Positions 22,546-32,680 of a stretch of 64,000 nt of DNA are shown one piece after another (within the stretch, counting starts at the first letter, position 1; each line of letters opens with the position of its first letter). The DNA comes from Ophiura sarsii (Eukaryota; Echinodermata; Ophiuroidea; Amphilepidida; Ophiuridae): contig CM069452.1 of NCBI GenBank assembly GCA_035610835.1, forward strand, positions 24,929,121 through 24,993,120, written 5' to 3'. The notes below the pieces were generated by a model. The model worked only from the letters and a program-made list of their open reading frames with translations, was not told the origin of the DNA and made no database searches. Made by a program: the position numbers and the translations under genes.

Positions 22546-23053
22546 CAAGGCTCAAGATAAGCGGGCGCTGGGCGATTTTTAATACCCCTCGGTCCTCCTG
22601 CCATAGCGCCCGGTAATGCTGAAAAATAAACAACCGAGCGCTGATATTTTGTCCAAACCAGCGCCCGTTGATGATCAGTAAGCTTGCCTCATGGGGCCCT
22701 CACATGTATCCGTGTGAGCTGAGCGGCCCCTTACCGTGTGAAAAATGGGTGCGGACGGCGGCACACACGGCGGGCCGTTTCCCGTCCGTTGAACACGTTC
22801 AGGGGACTTTGCCGGCCACCGGAGTTTTGAACATGCTCAAAACTCCTGGCGGGTGAGTAAAAGCGGCGGCGAACGATGAGAGCCCGGTATGAAGACGGTA
22901 TAAGGACGGCGCACCCGTTCGCATCCGTTTCGCACCCATTCGCAGGGCGGTGATTGACGGTGGTGGACGTCGACCATCTTAGCGACGGATTGCGAATGGC
23001 CGCATGCAGCCTAGTAACCGTTCGCGGAACGGACTCTCAGCAGGCATGTTGCA

Positions 23054-23455
23054 ACTCTCTAAATGTAAAAGAGCTAAAACTCACTCTTTCAAGAGCTCTA
23101 GGAGGAACAGATTTTTTTTGGAGTGAAGTTCACTCTTAAAAGAGCGATTTTCACTCTAAAAAGAGTTAAAATCACTCTAAAAAGAGTTAAAATCACTCTA
23201 AAAAGAGTTAAAATCACTCTAAAAAGAGTTAAAATCACTCTAAAAAGAGTTAAAATCACTCTAAAAAGAGTTAAAATCACTCTAAAAAGAGTTAAAATCA
23301 CTCTGAAAAGAGTGGAAATCACTCTTAAAAGAGTGGATATCACTCTTAAAAGAGTGATAAATCACTCTGAAAAGAGTGAACTTCACTTCTTAGAAGAGCC
23401 GTCCCTCCTAAAGCTCTCGAATGAGTGAGGTTTAGCTCTTTTACATTTAGAGAGT
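23054..23455. mobile_element. Innermost element of the nest, filled by a palindromic minisatellite
   Basis: The ends ACTCTCTAAATGTAAAAGAG and its inverse are nearly exact over more than 25 bp. The interior (23140-23395) is a minisatellite. No target duplication was identified with confidence. Confidence 0.75.
23140..23395. repeat. 21-bp minisatellite of palindromic units
   Basis: About 11 copies based on TCTAAAAAGAGTTAAAATCAC. Each unit contains the palindrome ACTC-TAAAAA-GAGT. The period is a multiple of three, so open frames exist on both strands (TLKRVKI repeats) without being genes. Confidence 0.9.
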
Positions 23456-24872
23456 ATTATAATGTGGTTCGTACGAATTTCGGAATACAAATGAAGCGGC
23501 GAGCTTGAGCGCTCAGCTTGAAAAGGGCGCTTTGATGATGTAATCAGACGTTTCGGCCGGTACCCAGGCGTTTCGACCGGTTAGGAACCGGTATGGAGGT
23601 GGTATGCACACGATGAGGACACGGTGAGAACGGTAAGCTAGAACTGTATGAGGCCGGTGATCCTGGGACAAGGCCGGTGAGAACCCGGGACAGACCCGGT
23701 GTAGAACGGTATGGACCGAGGACCCGGTGAGGTGTTATGCACCCGGTAAGAACGGTAAGCTAGAAATGTATGAGGACGGTGAGCCCAGTACCCGACCGGT
23801 ATAGACCCTGTATATAACGTTATGGGCCCAGTGGCCACAACAAAAGATTAATGCGCCCGTTGACATTTTTTACTGATAGTTTGGACTCTGTTGTTTTTCT
23901 ATTAGACGGTAAGGTGGCCGCCTGCCATTACTGCCCTACGAACGGGCGTGAAACGGGTGCGCCATCTTCATACCGTCCTCAAACCGGGCTCTCACCGTTT
24001 GCCCCCGCTTTTACTCACCCGGCAGGAGTTTTGAGCATGCTCAAAAGTCCTGCCGGGCGCGGATGGCCGGCAATGTCCCCGGCAACGTGTTCAACGGACG
24101 GGAAACGGCCCACCGTGTGACATCACTGTGTGCCACTGTCTGCACCAATTTGTCACACGGTAATGGGACGGCCAGCTCACACGGATACATGTGAGTACAA
24201 ATGTATTTTACAGACATTCCCGGAATGTGAGCGAAGCGGCGAGCTTGAGCGCTTAGCTTATACAGGGCAGTTTGATGACGTTATCAAGGCGGTTCGGTCG
24301 GTACCAAAGCGTTTCGGCCGGTGAGGACCTGGTGAGGAGGTACTGGTGGTATGAGCCTGGTTCCAGGCCGATAAGGACCCGGTATAGAACAGTATGAACC
24401 CGGTGACAAAAAATAAATCAATGCGGCCGTTGACATGTTTTGCTGATTGTTCACCGTGTTGGACGTTGTTTTTCTATAAGACGGTAAGGGGCCGCCCAGC
24501 TCACACGGATACATGTGAGGGCCCCATCAGACATCGAATTTCGATTTGACAATACGATTTAATAAAAAGTTAGCTCTCGGTAGAATGAAAGTAGCTCCAG
24601 ATAAATCCGATCCCATGATCCGGGCTCTACTTTTGAAAAAAGTAGCTCCCAGTAAAAAAGCTGTTATCTTGAGCCTTGAATAAAACCATGCTTATTGAGC
24701 GCATAACACAATTAAGTCCCTAAATGCGCTATAACAAATAAAACAGAACACAATACAGAACTATAGTAGTAACACAATACAAGACAAAAAGGAAATCAAG
24801 CATATTAACATTAAATAGTTAATCAATCAAAAATGTTTATAATCTAGTCAACTGGACTTACTTTTATTGTTT

Positions 24873-24913
24873 GGCGACAGTTTCACATCCTATCCCGGAT
24901 GTATCGTCAGGCC
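24873..24913 (-). ncRNA. Hammerhead-ribozyme-like motif, 3' terminal repeat of the Penelope-like element
   Basis: Read on the minus strand, GGC is followed by CTGACGA, a hairpin ACATCC/GGATGT with loop GGGATA, GAAAC, then TGTC and GCC. CUGANGA, helix II, GAAA and a GUC cleavage triplet in this order are the hammerhead core. Helix I (GGC/GCC) is 3 bp and helix III is minimal. One unpaired T sits between CTGACGA and helix II. Penelope-like elements are known to carry minimal hammerheads. Activity is unproven. Confidence 0.5.
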
Positions 24914-24923
24914 GACTGATGTT

Positions 24924-25248
24924 CTAGTGGCTTTGCTTGACCCGTGACGGGGTCAAGGAGTCCAAACGTCGAGGGATCTTGTTGACCGCTGGAGTGTAGG
25001 CCCCCGCTAGGTTGTGACGTATGCCCCCTCCTCTGTTGAGAGTTGGCTCCTCTCGCTTCACATACACTGCTTCCTTAACCCCTCTTTCGAACCACCGCGA
25101 TTCTCGGTCCAAGATCAGAACCTCCTTATTGTCAATGTGTGATGGGTGCTGTTGAGATGAGTGAACACGGCGGAGTCTCCGCAGCCAGAGCTTGGACGTC
25201 TGTGCTGGTACATGCGTTTAGCCAGAGTTTGTTTTGTTTCGTCTATTA
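24924..25248 (-). pseudogene. GIY-YIG-type endonuclease C-terminus of a Penelope-like element
   Basis: The minus strand reads a Penelope-type C-terminal part: DRESRWFERGVKEAVYV, then EPTLNRGGGIRHNLAGAY. The R-G-V-K-E-A-x-Y-V and L-N-R-G-G-G-x-R-H words are, as far as I know, typical of the tail after the GIY-YIG nuclease in these retroelements. Upstream the similarity continues in another frame through KRMYQHRRPSS and SAVFTHLNSTHH, so at least one frameshift breaks it near 25135-25145. The reverse transcriptase is missing. It is a dead fragment. Confidence 0.6.
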
Positions 25249-25303
25249 CGTTTGGACTCCTTGACCCCGTCACGGGTCAAGCAAAGCCACTAGAACATCA
25301 GTC

Positions 25304-25344
25304 GGCCTGACGATACATCCGGGATAGGATGTGAAACTGTCGCC
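25304..25344 (+). ncRNA. Hammerhead-ribozyme-like motif, inverted terminal repeat
   Basis: This is the mirror copy of the motif at 24873-24913, in the opposite arm and hence on the plus strand. It has the same CTGACGA, GGGATA loop, GAAAC and GTC elements. It would be antisense to the element's coding strand. Confidence 0.45.
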
Positions 25345-25429
25345 AAACAATAAAAGTAAGTCCAGTTGACTAGATTATAAACATTTTTGATTGATTTTAA
25401 CTACCTGGATGACTGACAACATTCATAAA

Positions 25430-26050
25430 CATTAAATAGTTAAGTTTTTAGCGATGATTTGAACTGTTCAAGAGTTTTGGCTGATTTAACATGATATGGT
25501 AACTGATTCCAAAGTTCAGCAGAAGCATCTTGAAAAGAACGGCGTCCAAATGATGTAGAAGGTGAAGAAACATGAGCAAGAAGATATTGTGAGCGAGAAC
25601 GGAGATTGCGTGTGGGCTTTAATGTTGTATGTTGTGCTAGACCACAAGAAATTTAAAAGTTAATAGAAGAATCTCGAGCATTATAATGCGTGATTTGATT
25701 GGTAACCAGTGTAAGTCACGAAGGACAGGAGAAATGTGACAGCGAATCTTGGAGAGAGTACAAGTTGAGCAGCTGAACTTTGTATGCGTTGAAGTTTTGA
25801 GATCTGCGTTTCAGGGAGAGCAAATAGCAGACTTATGCAATTATCATGTCACAAAAGCATGGATTAGTCTTTCAGTGGTTGGCTGGTCAAGATATCGATG
25901 AATTGACCTATCTTGTAAAGAGCTTGAGAGGCCGCACGACAAATATTATTGATATGGACATCCATCATGAGATCATTTTGAAGAAAAATGCCAAGATTGC
26001 GGGCATTAGAAGCTGGTTCAATTAGAGAATCATTGATGTTTATTGATAAA
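25430..26050 (-). pseudogene. LINE reverse-transcriptase C-terminus (jockey superfamily, CR1/L2-like)
   Basis: The minus strand encodes, with stops and frameshifts, the usual end of such a protein: SLIEPASNARNLGIF, HINNICRAASQALYKIG, a LPETQISKLQRIQSSAAQLV stretch, FGRRSFQDASAELWNQLP and a final KTLEQFKSSLKT. The order and wording match the post-RT region of CR1/L2/Rex1-type elements. The 5' part is missing. The sequence at 24690-24820 looks like its 3' untranslated tail, separated by the Penelope-like insertion. Confidence 0.75.
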
Positions 26051-26123
26051 TAACAGAATTGTTTCTAAAGCGAGATGTAATATGCATATGAATTCAGCTC
26101 TTATTTGTGCGATTCAAGCTTTT

Positions 26124-26713
26124 AAAGACCATTCTTGTTTAAATATTAATATTGCGAAAGTCAATTAACTATTAATATTGCGTAAGTCACTGATTGGTAA
26201 TTTGAATAACCAATCAAATTCTTTACGTCTAGACCAATCAGCATCGTTTAAATCTGGTATATAGATCTCACTTAATCCATTTTATTCACTTCTGAACCTG
26301 ATTATACTTAACAAACACGGAAATATTATAGTTGGATCAGAAGTCACAACTATTTTTTTCCTTGGATTACCTCGCTATTGGGGTGTCGGTGCCAGATTAC
26401 AAGTGGCGAGTGTTTGCTTCGACAAGAAATCAGGTGTAAATCAGGTATACAAAATGAATTAAGTAATGTCCGATCCTTCGGTACTCTTATGTAGCAATGT
26501 TGAATTTTAAGGTTTATTGAACTTGAAGAGTCCTATGTAACATCCTGATGGGGATGAGGATTTGGTATTGGATATTGGATAATTAATATAATACTGCTAC
26601 ACAAGAGTTGGACCAGGGACCAGGTTTTATTCATTTAGGATTATTTCAGGTTTTACGGTCAACATTTATTAGGCTTTTGTACATGGTTTGAAATTGTATT
26701 GTATACTGTTCTT
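26124..26713 (+). repeat. 5' LTR (truncated) of old Ty3/gypsy element 1
   Basis: It matches 29850-30190 plus 41782-42045 with several differences, so it is older than element 2. About 230 bases at its 3' side are missing, together with primer-binding site, gag and most of pol. A TATA-like GGTATATAGATC lies near 26257. Confidence 0.8.
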
Positions 26714-26724
26714 TACCATTAGAA

Positions 26725-27819
26725 AGAGTAGCTCTAGACATTTTAGGCCCCTACCGGTAAGTGAGAGTGGTAAGTGTTAATATATAACAATTAATATATC
26801 TTAGTGAGGAGATTACTTTACGAAATGGATGGAAGCCATATCCCAAACCAGACTGCTGTAACAGTAGCCAAGGCATTTGTAGGTGAATTTGTATGTAGGT
26901 ATGGTATGCCCCTGGAATTGCACTCGGACCAAGGTTCGAATTTCATGAGTCAAGTGTTTACAGAGTCATTACATATTCTTGGTATATATAACTCGTAGCA
27001 TGTGGCTATAATCCTAATCCTAAATGATTGAACGCTACAATCGTACAATTCTGAGTATTGTGTCACTACTTATGGACCCGTATAAGAATCAGAAAGACTG
27101 GGATACCTATGCAGTTACCGTATGTAGGTTATGCATACAGATCTGCTGTACAAGAGTCAACAGGGGAAACCCCGAATATGTTAATGTTAGTAGAGAGGTT
27201 GGAACACCAATAGATCTCTTGGTAGAAGGTGTACACGATGATAAAGAGGTAACAGATTTCACTCTCGATTTAAGGGAAAGGATGAGATCTGCCCATGACA
27301 GAGCTCGTAAGGTGTTAAAGGCGAGTGCTCGAAGACAGAAACGACAATATGATCGTAAGGCACGAGCAAGTAACATTAACCAAGGTGATTTTTTATGGGT
27401 TTTTAACAACCAGAGAAAGGTAGGAGTCTGTTCCAAACTAAGATTACCCTGGACAGGACCAGAACGTGTAGTAGAAAAATTGTCAGATGTACATTGTAAG
27501 ATACAAAAAGGGACCCAAATCCAAGTGTAAAATAATACACATGGACCGGTTGAAGCCCTATGAAGGTAACGTGCGGAAAAGTTGGCTGGAGAACCCATGT
27601 TGTAAAGGTCTTGTAAGTGATCAGGGGAGTGACTCTGTTGAAGTCCCCAAAGACGAGAGGACCAATGTCGACTCCGTTGAAGTCCCCAAAGAAGAGAGGA
27701 CCAATGTCGAGGTCTGCCCTGAAAAATCAATGGTTCAAAAAGCAAGCAAGAAACCAAGTGAAGAGAAGGTTAAAGCAGTAGGTATCGATGAAACAAGTAA
27801 GAAAGAGTCACTACAATAA
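26725..27819 (+). pseudogene. pol: Integrase remnant of Ty3/gypsy element 1
   Basis: The region starts in the middle of the integrase core: VALDILGP (first catalytic Asp at 26737), then after a frame break ELHSDQGSNFMSQVF (second Asp), then MIERYNRTI (catalytic Glu) after a stop. A GPY-type module LPWTGPERVVEKLSD and a frame-shifted HMDRLKPYEG follow. The tail has two copies of DSVEVPKxERTNV. Several stops and shifts make it inactive. Protease, reverse transcriptase and RNase H are deleted. Confidence 0.8.
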
Positions 27820-27829
27820 TCCCAGCCAG

Positions 27830-29165
27830 TGGTAGACGAAATCCACGGCGCATGCAGAAATTACCGTCTAGATTTTTGGACTCATAGTAATGTAAATGAA
27901 ATAAGTACAGAGTTAACTGGGCAAAATCAAACATGTTTCTCACTCCAAAGAGAGTTTAATAAATAATTTGAGTAAATTAATGGATTGGTTTAATTGCCAA
28001 ATTATGGTTTGTATTTAATTAAAAAGTGTATAGGCTTGTAAATGTTGAATAAGCCTTGGCCAGCAGGTGTGAAAGCATAAGTGATGCTTAAAAGGTAAAT
28101 TGACTATAAGAATCCAGACAATAGGTATATAGTATATAAAAATGTTATTCCTGGAGTTAAATGTAAAACAAGACTGACAAGTCCAGTTATAACTTATAGG
28201 TTAAGGCCTGTAACAATACAAGTGTAATCGAGTAAGTCCTATCCGGTATTTAGGATAATTGTCATGATTTCTTGGGCTGAAAAGCTGAGAATTCCTAAGA
28301 CCGGTGTAATATTTTATGTATGATGGGTTGAAGTTGTAATTGATGATCTAGTTCTGATAGGTATGCAGTGTTCACAAACTGTGTTCAAAATGGTAAGTGT
28401 GAATGTTTAGGCAGAGGAGTCTTGGTCAGCAATAATAAATACCAAATTTTGTCTTGGTTGTGCCGATCAATTGATTCAAATTAGTGCGACATGTCAGATA
28501 ATTGGGATACCCATGCGAGGTCCTTATCTGAATTCAAGTCCTAAAAATGTAAATTTATGAGTGTTTTATGGTTAGGCAGGTGAGTTAGTGGTAGTTATTG
28601 AAATCCAAAAATGTATGGGTTGCTGCCACTTGTACTCAAATTAGTGTGACTGCTCAAAATGATATGTGGATCTGAAAAGATCTGTGAATTGAGTTAGTCC
28701 GAATGAAAGTCCTATATTTAAGGTATGATTTATTGTGATACTCAGTAAGTGGCCTGTATCCAAATTCAGAATGTTATCAGTTAAACTTTGTCATATTAAA
28801 AACTAATGAGGTTTGGTAAAGTAGGCCTATAAAAGCCAAAATGCTTTGAGGGTTCTTAGTTGGTCAGTACTTAGAGTGAAATAGTACAATTCCTATATTA
28901 TGCAAGCAGGTTCCTGTGAGTGTGCACTTAGGCAAGCTAGAAATGGCTGTAGGCCTATTTTCCTACGAACCTTGACTGGAATAAGGCAAGATTGTAGTCA
29001 TTAATTAGGTATCTTAAATGGTCCCTGTACTGGCTTTGAATTTGTTTTATGTTATCGACTGTGATTATGTACCTGGATCCTTAATTATTATTTTATTTTC
29101 TGAAACATTTTTCTTAAATTAATGGGCTGTATGCATTGTATAATCCTATAACCATCATTTGCAAG
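27830..29165 (+). other. Internal 3' region of element 1, no coding call
   Basis: Over 1.3 kb of AT-rich sequence between the integrase remnant and a small zinc-finger frame. No env-like frame is recognised. It may be an intron or spacer of the retroelement. Confidence 0.4.
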
Positions 29166-29172
29166 ATCAACA

Positions 29173-29337
29173 ATGGACTTTACTTGCGACCATTGTGAGT
29201 TCAGGGTAAATCAATTTGCAGAATTACTAATTGCACACTACCAAGTCCATCACCCCGGCTTTACTGTTCCAAAAGAGGCATTGATGCGGGCGACGGCAGG
29301 CACACCTGCAAAGAAGCGTAAGGACCATCCAAAGTGA
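29173..29337 (+). CDS. 54-residue C2H2-like zinc-finger frame inside element 1
   Basis: ATG 29173 to TGA 29335-29337. The product begins MDFTCDHCEFRVNQF and continues LLIAHYQVHHPGF, giving C-x2-C, then after 13 residues H-x3-H (residues 5, 8, 22, 26), with the aromatic spacing of a C2H2 finger. A basic KKRK cluster near residue 47 resembles a nuclear localisation signal. The frame is intact although the neighbouring integrase is broken. It may be an accessory protein of the retroelement or a piece of a longer spliced product. The function is unknown. Confidence 0.45.
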   Translation: MDFTCDHCEFRVNQFAELLIAHYQVHHPGFTVPKEALMRATAGTPAKKRKDHPK

Positions 29338-29849
29338 AGCGAGCCGCAAAAAGGGCCAGGCAAACCAAGGCCCCCCTAGGCCTACTGGACGATTTATGTT
29401 AGACACGCCCCACCCTCAGGAGAAGGAAATGGCGATGGAGTTAGTTAAAGAAACGGACCCGGTGTCCGTAGGGCTCGAGAGATGTCAACCTATTATAAAT
29501 CCATGAGATATGTGGATAATGGTATTAAATATTTGAGGGTGGATAAGACCACAATTTATCTGGAGGGTTAAGCATTTTGGGGCTGGGTTGTTTTGTTTAT
29601 TGTTGAGGATTGTATATATGTTAATAAGAAAATGTAAACAGCATACCCTTTTATTTTATATTCTTGTATGGATTAGGTATGAAAAAGGAGTGTAGAGTTT
29701 GGTGACGGACTGCAAAGTCGTACCATGCTCAAAGGTAAGATATTCCTTGTACTTGGTGATGACTGAAAAGTCACACCATTCCAAATAAATGTATCTTGCT
29801 TTATGTAATTTTTAAGACATTTGTATCATGGGTAGGGTTATGACAGAAA

Positions 29850-30190
29850 TGTCAAAGACCATTCTTGTTTAAATATTAATATTGCGAAAGTCAATTAACT
29901 ATTATTGCGTAAGTCACTGATTGATAATTTGAATAACCAATCAAATTCTTTACGTCTAGACCAATCAGCATCGTTTAAATCTGGTATATAGATCTCACTT
30001 AATCCATTTTATTCACTTCTGAACCGGATTATACTTAACAAACACGGAAAAATATACTAAATTGGATCAGAAGTCCCTACTATTTTTTTCCTTGGATTAC
30101 CTCGCTATCGGGGTGTCGGAGCCAGATTACAAGTGCCGAGTGTTTGCTTCGACAAGAAATCAGGTATAAATTTATGACGTGTAAATCAGG
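29850..30190 (+). repeat. 3' LTR of element 1, first part
   Basis: It starts TGTCAAAGACC and runs to the insertion point of element 2, ending in the CAGG target copy (30187-30190). The remainder continues at 41782. Undivided, the LTR would be about 823 bp with TGT and ACA ends. Confidence 0.85.
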
Positions 30191-32629
30191 TGTGATGGGA
30201 TCGAGAATACGTCTGACACCGGGTGCAATACGATACCCTTTGACCGGTTGCTGAATTAGTGAGGGCGCTATATAGCTGGACCGTTAATTAACTTGATCCC
30301 CGTTTTGACCTGTACAGTATCTTCTGATTATATCATCAAAGGTAAAAAGATACAAGGTTTGAAATGGGGAAAACTTTCACTAATTATTTTATCGGTTTTA
30401 ATCATTAACAAATTTCAATCAAAGTACAAACCGAGTCTAGAGTAAATACTTGTGATCATATTTGGATAGGTTTTATTCAAGGATGCATTCGTAAAAGTGA
30501 GATTTAGTGAGATTTTCAGATGCATAATTTCCTAATTTTACTACGTGACTCACGTGTGTACAACTTTAAAATGTTGTTATTTGACTATTGCGTGATCATT
30601 TCAATCACATTCTACACTCGCTTGTCATTATATGGTCGTAAAAATACGTTGGTTTAATCAGGTATATAAATAATTGTTGTTATCCAGAAAATTGGCAGGT
30701 TTGGATAAATCGCAATTTATAGAGTGTTTCAATAAAAATACGTCATGTTGTGTAAACGTGAGATCCCCCAATATTACAGGCAGTAAGTGTCAGTCAAAGG
30801 TTGCCTGGATGTTTTAAACCATTTTACAAATTATTACCTTGGTGTGCTAGCTCGTGATTTCTTGATTATTTATGTTCATGATTATGTGAATATCACCTTC
30901 TACCAAATTACTCGTATTACAGTGTGTGTATTTCAAAATTGACATGTGAGAAATTAGATGTACTTTGTGCTTGATGGACACTTATTTTGGTTTATATTCC
31001 AAGATTTATGTACCCAATATTTGTTGCCAGATCTACATTACTTATATTTTATAATTATTATTGATGGTGACGGCTACGGCCATGGTTAGCATACCAGAGT
31101 GTTATCAGAGTCATGCTTTTTGTAAAGGTCATGATTATTTGATACCAGAGTGTTATATATTAAGAGTCATGCTTTTTGTAAAAGTCATGATTATTTGATA
31201 TAAAAATGATCCTATAGTGTATTTTGTGAAACTTGCAGTCAACAAAAATAACTGCAAACTCATGTCATATTTGGATGCGTTGGTATTGTTAAGCGATTGG
31301 TACAGTGTTTAATTAGTGCGTGAATTTAACGTTTGTCGTGTGTACGCATTTAACGCAAGATTTTCCAGTGCGCTGACATTTTACGCATCGCGTGATAATT
31401 ATGCGCTTCATTTTGCTATTTTGATTGTAATATTTTGTCGTTTTGCATCTGCCAAAATACGCGCAGAAAGAATGCGAAGTGCGCTCATTGTTTTGGTGCG
31501 GTTATATTTATGAGTTTTATTGTACGGTAAGATCTCCGTTGACCTAAATTTGTTATTGTGCGCGCGAAGCGAGTAAATAGTCGATTTTTGAGATTATTCA
31601 ATAACAGTGTTATATTTTTGGTCACAACTTCTGGCACCCACTCAGTATTGATCATCTGTGTCCGTGTGAGTTATTTCAATGTGAACAGGTACTGCGCATA
31701 AAGCGGAGTAGCCACTTGCCATTATTATTACGTAACATGTTTAAGCTGTAATGTAATGTACTCATATGTCTAAATATTTAAGTATTTGGGTATGGTCAGG
31801 AGTGTATTTGGAGATTGGGTTCAAGTCCCACCAGTAAGCGACGTAATTATACGCAAGTTGGGATCGGATCAGCCAGCGACGATATTTGAGTACGGTTAAA
31901 GTCCGGGGTTCGAGTCCCGCACGGTGATTGACAAGTTACGTGGATTGGATCAGAACGACCAAGTTTGGGTTAAAGTCCCAGTCCAGAGATCGACACGTGG
32001 TGGTTCGAAGTCATCGGTGCGACGACAAGGTTTAGATGTGGGTTCGAGTCCCTGTCTGTCGACGCGTCGGTGTCAACGTTCACGCGTCAGTATCAACGTA
32101 TCACTCTTGACCTACCTTACAATTATATTGTGTATCTTTAAATGCTCATAATGTTTACATGCATAATATAAAATGTGTGATTTATTATGTTTGAATTATT
32201 TGACCCAAATGTTTTGTTATGATTTATATTCCAAATTATCAGTACACTTTAAGTAACATATTTTGTATTTCTTTATTTTCATGTCATCTTCTGATTATAT
32301 CATCAAAGAGGGAAGATCAGTTAGGGAGGATCAATCAGGGAGTCAAGTCGGGTGTAAAATTCAAGTTAATTGCTACAGCACTAAAATCAGGGCAGAACAA
32401 TCATGGGTGGTGTGAATGGGAAAGTGATGTATTGTCGATGTGAATGATGGAGATAAATGTAGCTGTAAATAAATTGTGTTGGAAGTAAATTCGTCGTCAG
32501 TCTGTATTTCGCCTCGCAAACGTATAATTACACTTATACAACGAGTCCTGGTGTTACATTGCCAACTTCCAGTGCACGCTACCAACCTACCTGGTAGTTG
32601 GTGACTGAGGCCGTCCCGATCCCGTTACA
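30191..32629 (+). repeat. 5' LTR of element 2, 2439 bp
   Basis: It runs from TGTGATGGGATC to CCCGTTACA. Possible signals are a TATA-like GCTATATAGC near 30268 and AATAAA at 32468-32473. Differences seen from the 3' LTR are cgtctg/cgtccg near the start, a TAA indel near 30382 and an A/G change near 31921. The LTR is unusually long and carries the B-box-like cluster at 31818-32052. Confidence 0.95.
31818..32052 (+). promoter_or_regulatory. Cluster of six Pol III B-box-like motifs in the LTR
   Basis: GGTTCAAGTCCC (31818), GGTTAAAGTCC (31894), GGTTCGAGTCCC (31907), GGTTAAAGTCCC (31968), GGTTCGAAGTC (32002) and GGTTCGAGTCCC (32041) all match or nearly match the TFIIIC B-box GGTTCGANTCC. No complete tRNA can be folded around them. 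The identical cluster is in the 3' LTR (about 40966-41200). Confidence 0.6.
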
Positions 32630-32631
32630 AG

Positions 32632-32650
32632 TGGTGGCAGCGGTGGGATT
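32632..32650 (+). promoter_or_regulatory. Primer-binding site, tRNA-Leu type
   Basis: TGGTGGCAGCGGTGGGATT begins two bases after the LTR. It is complementary to the 3' end of an animal tRNA-Leu(AAG) as I recall it (…CCCACCGCTGCCACCA). Confidence 0.75.
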
Positions 32651-32680
32651 GCATATTTTTGTGAATGTACAGACTGACAG

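Larger units (their letters stand above)
22693..24525. mobile_element. GC-rich foldback element GGGGCCC, long copy
   Basis: The termini are GGGGCCCTCACATGTATCC and the inverse, shared with the 762-bp copy at 51083-51844. The flanking bases give a possible 3-bp duplication TCA if the terminal T/A is counted in the element. The interior has inverted halves and two tail regions (about 23480-23900 and 24190-24500). It is itself interrupted by 23054-23455. The superfamily is unknown; a 3-bp target would fit PIF/Harbinger. Confidence 0.75.
22546..24678. mobile_element. Outer hAT MITE of a three-level nest
   Basis: The left end CAAGGCTCAAGATAA (22546) and right end TTATCTTGAGCCTTG (24678) are exact inverted copies. 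The flanking 8-mers AAAAAAAC and AATAAAAC match at 7 of 8. Without the inner insertion (22693-24525) the element is about 300 bp. Confidence 0.75.
24822..25395 (-). mobile_element. Penelope-like element fragment with inverted 147-bp ends
   Basis: The arms 24822-24968 and 25249-25395 are reverse complements of equal length, and a GIY-YIG-type coding remnant lies between them on the minus strand. Penelope-like elements are known to carry terminal repeats in direct or inverted order. A direct repeat AACATTAAATAGTTAA is found at about 24807-24822 and 25428-25443, just outside, and may mark the target site in the LINE 3' end. Confidence 0.65.

Noticed and set aside
23140..23395. CRISPR array
   Set aside because: Units are contiguous with no spacers and the context is eukaryotic transposon DNA.
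23098..23428. Repeat proteins TLKRVKI and LFRVILT on opposite strands
   Set aside because: A 21-bp repeat with no stop on either strand; no start context or neighbouring exon.
27107..27757. 216-residue minus-strand protein
   Set aside because: It is the antisense of the integrase remnant.
31818..32052. tRNA genes in the LTR
   Set aside because: Only T-arm-like words are present; no cloverleaf can be drawn around any of them.
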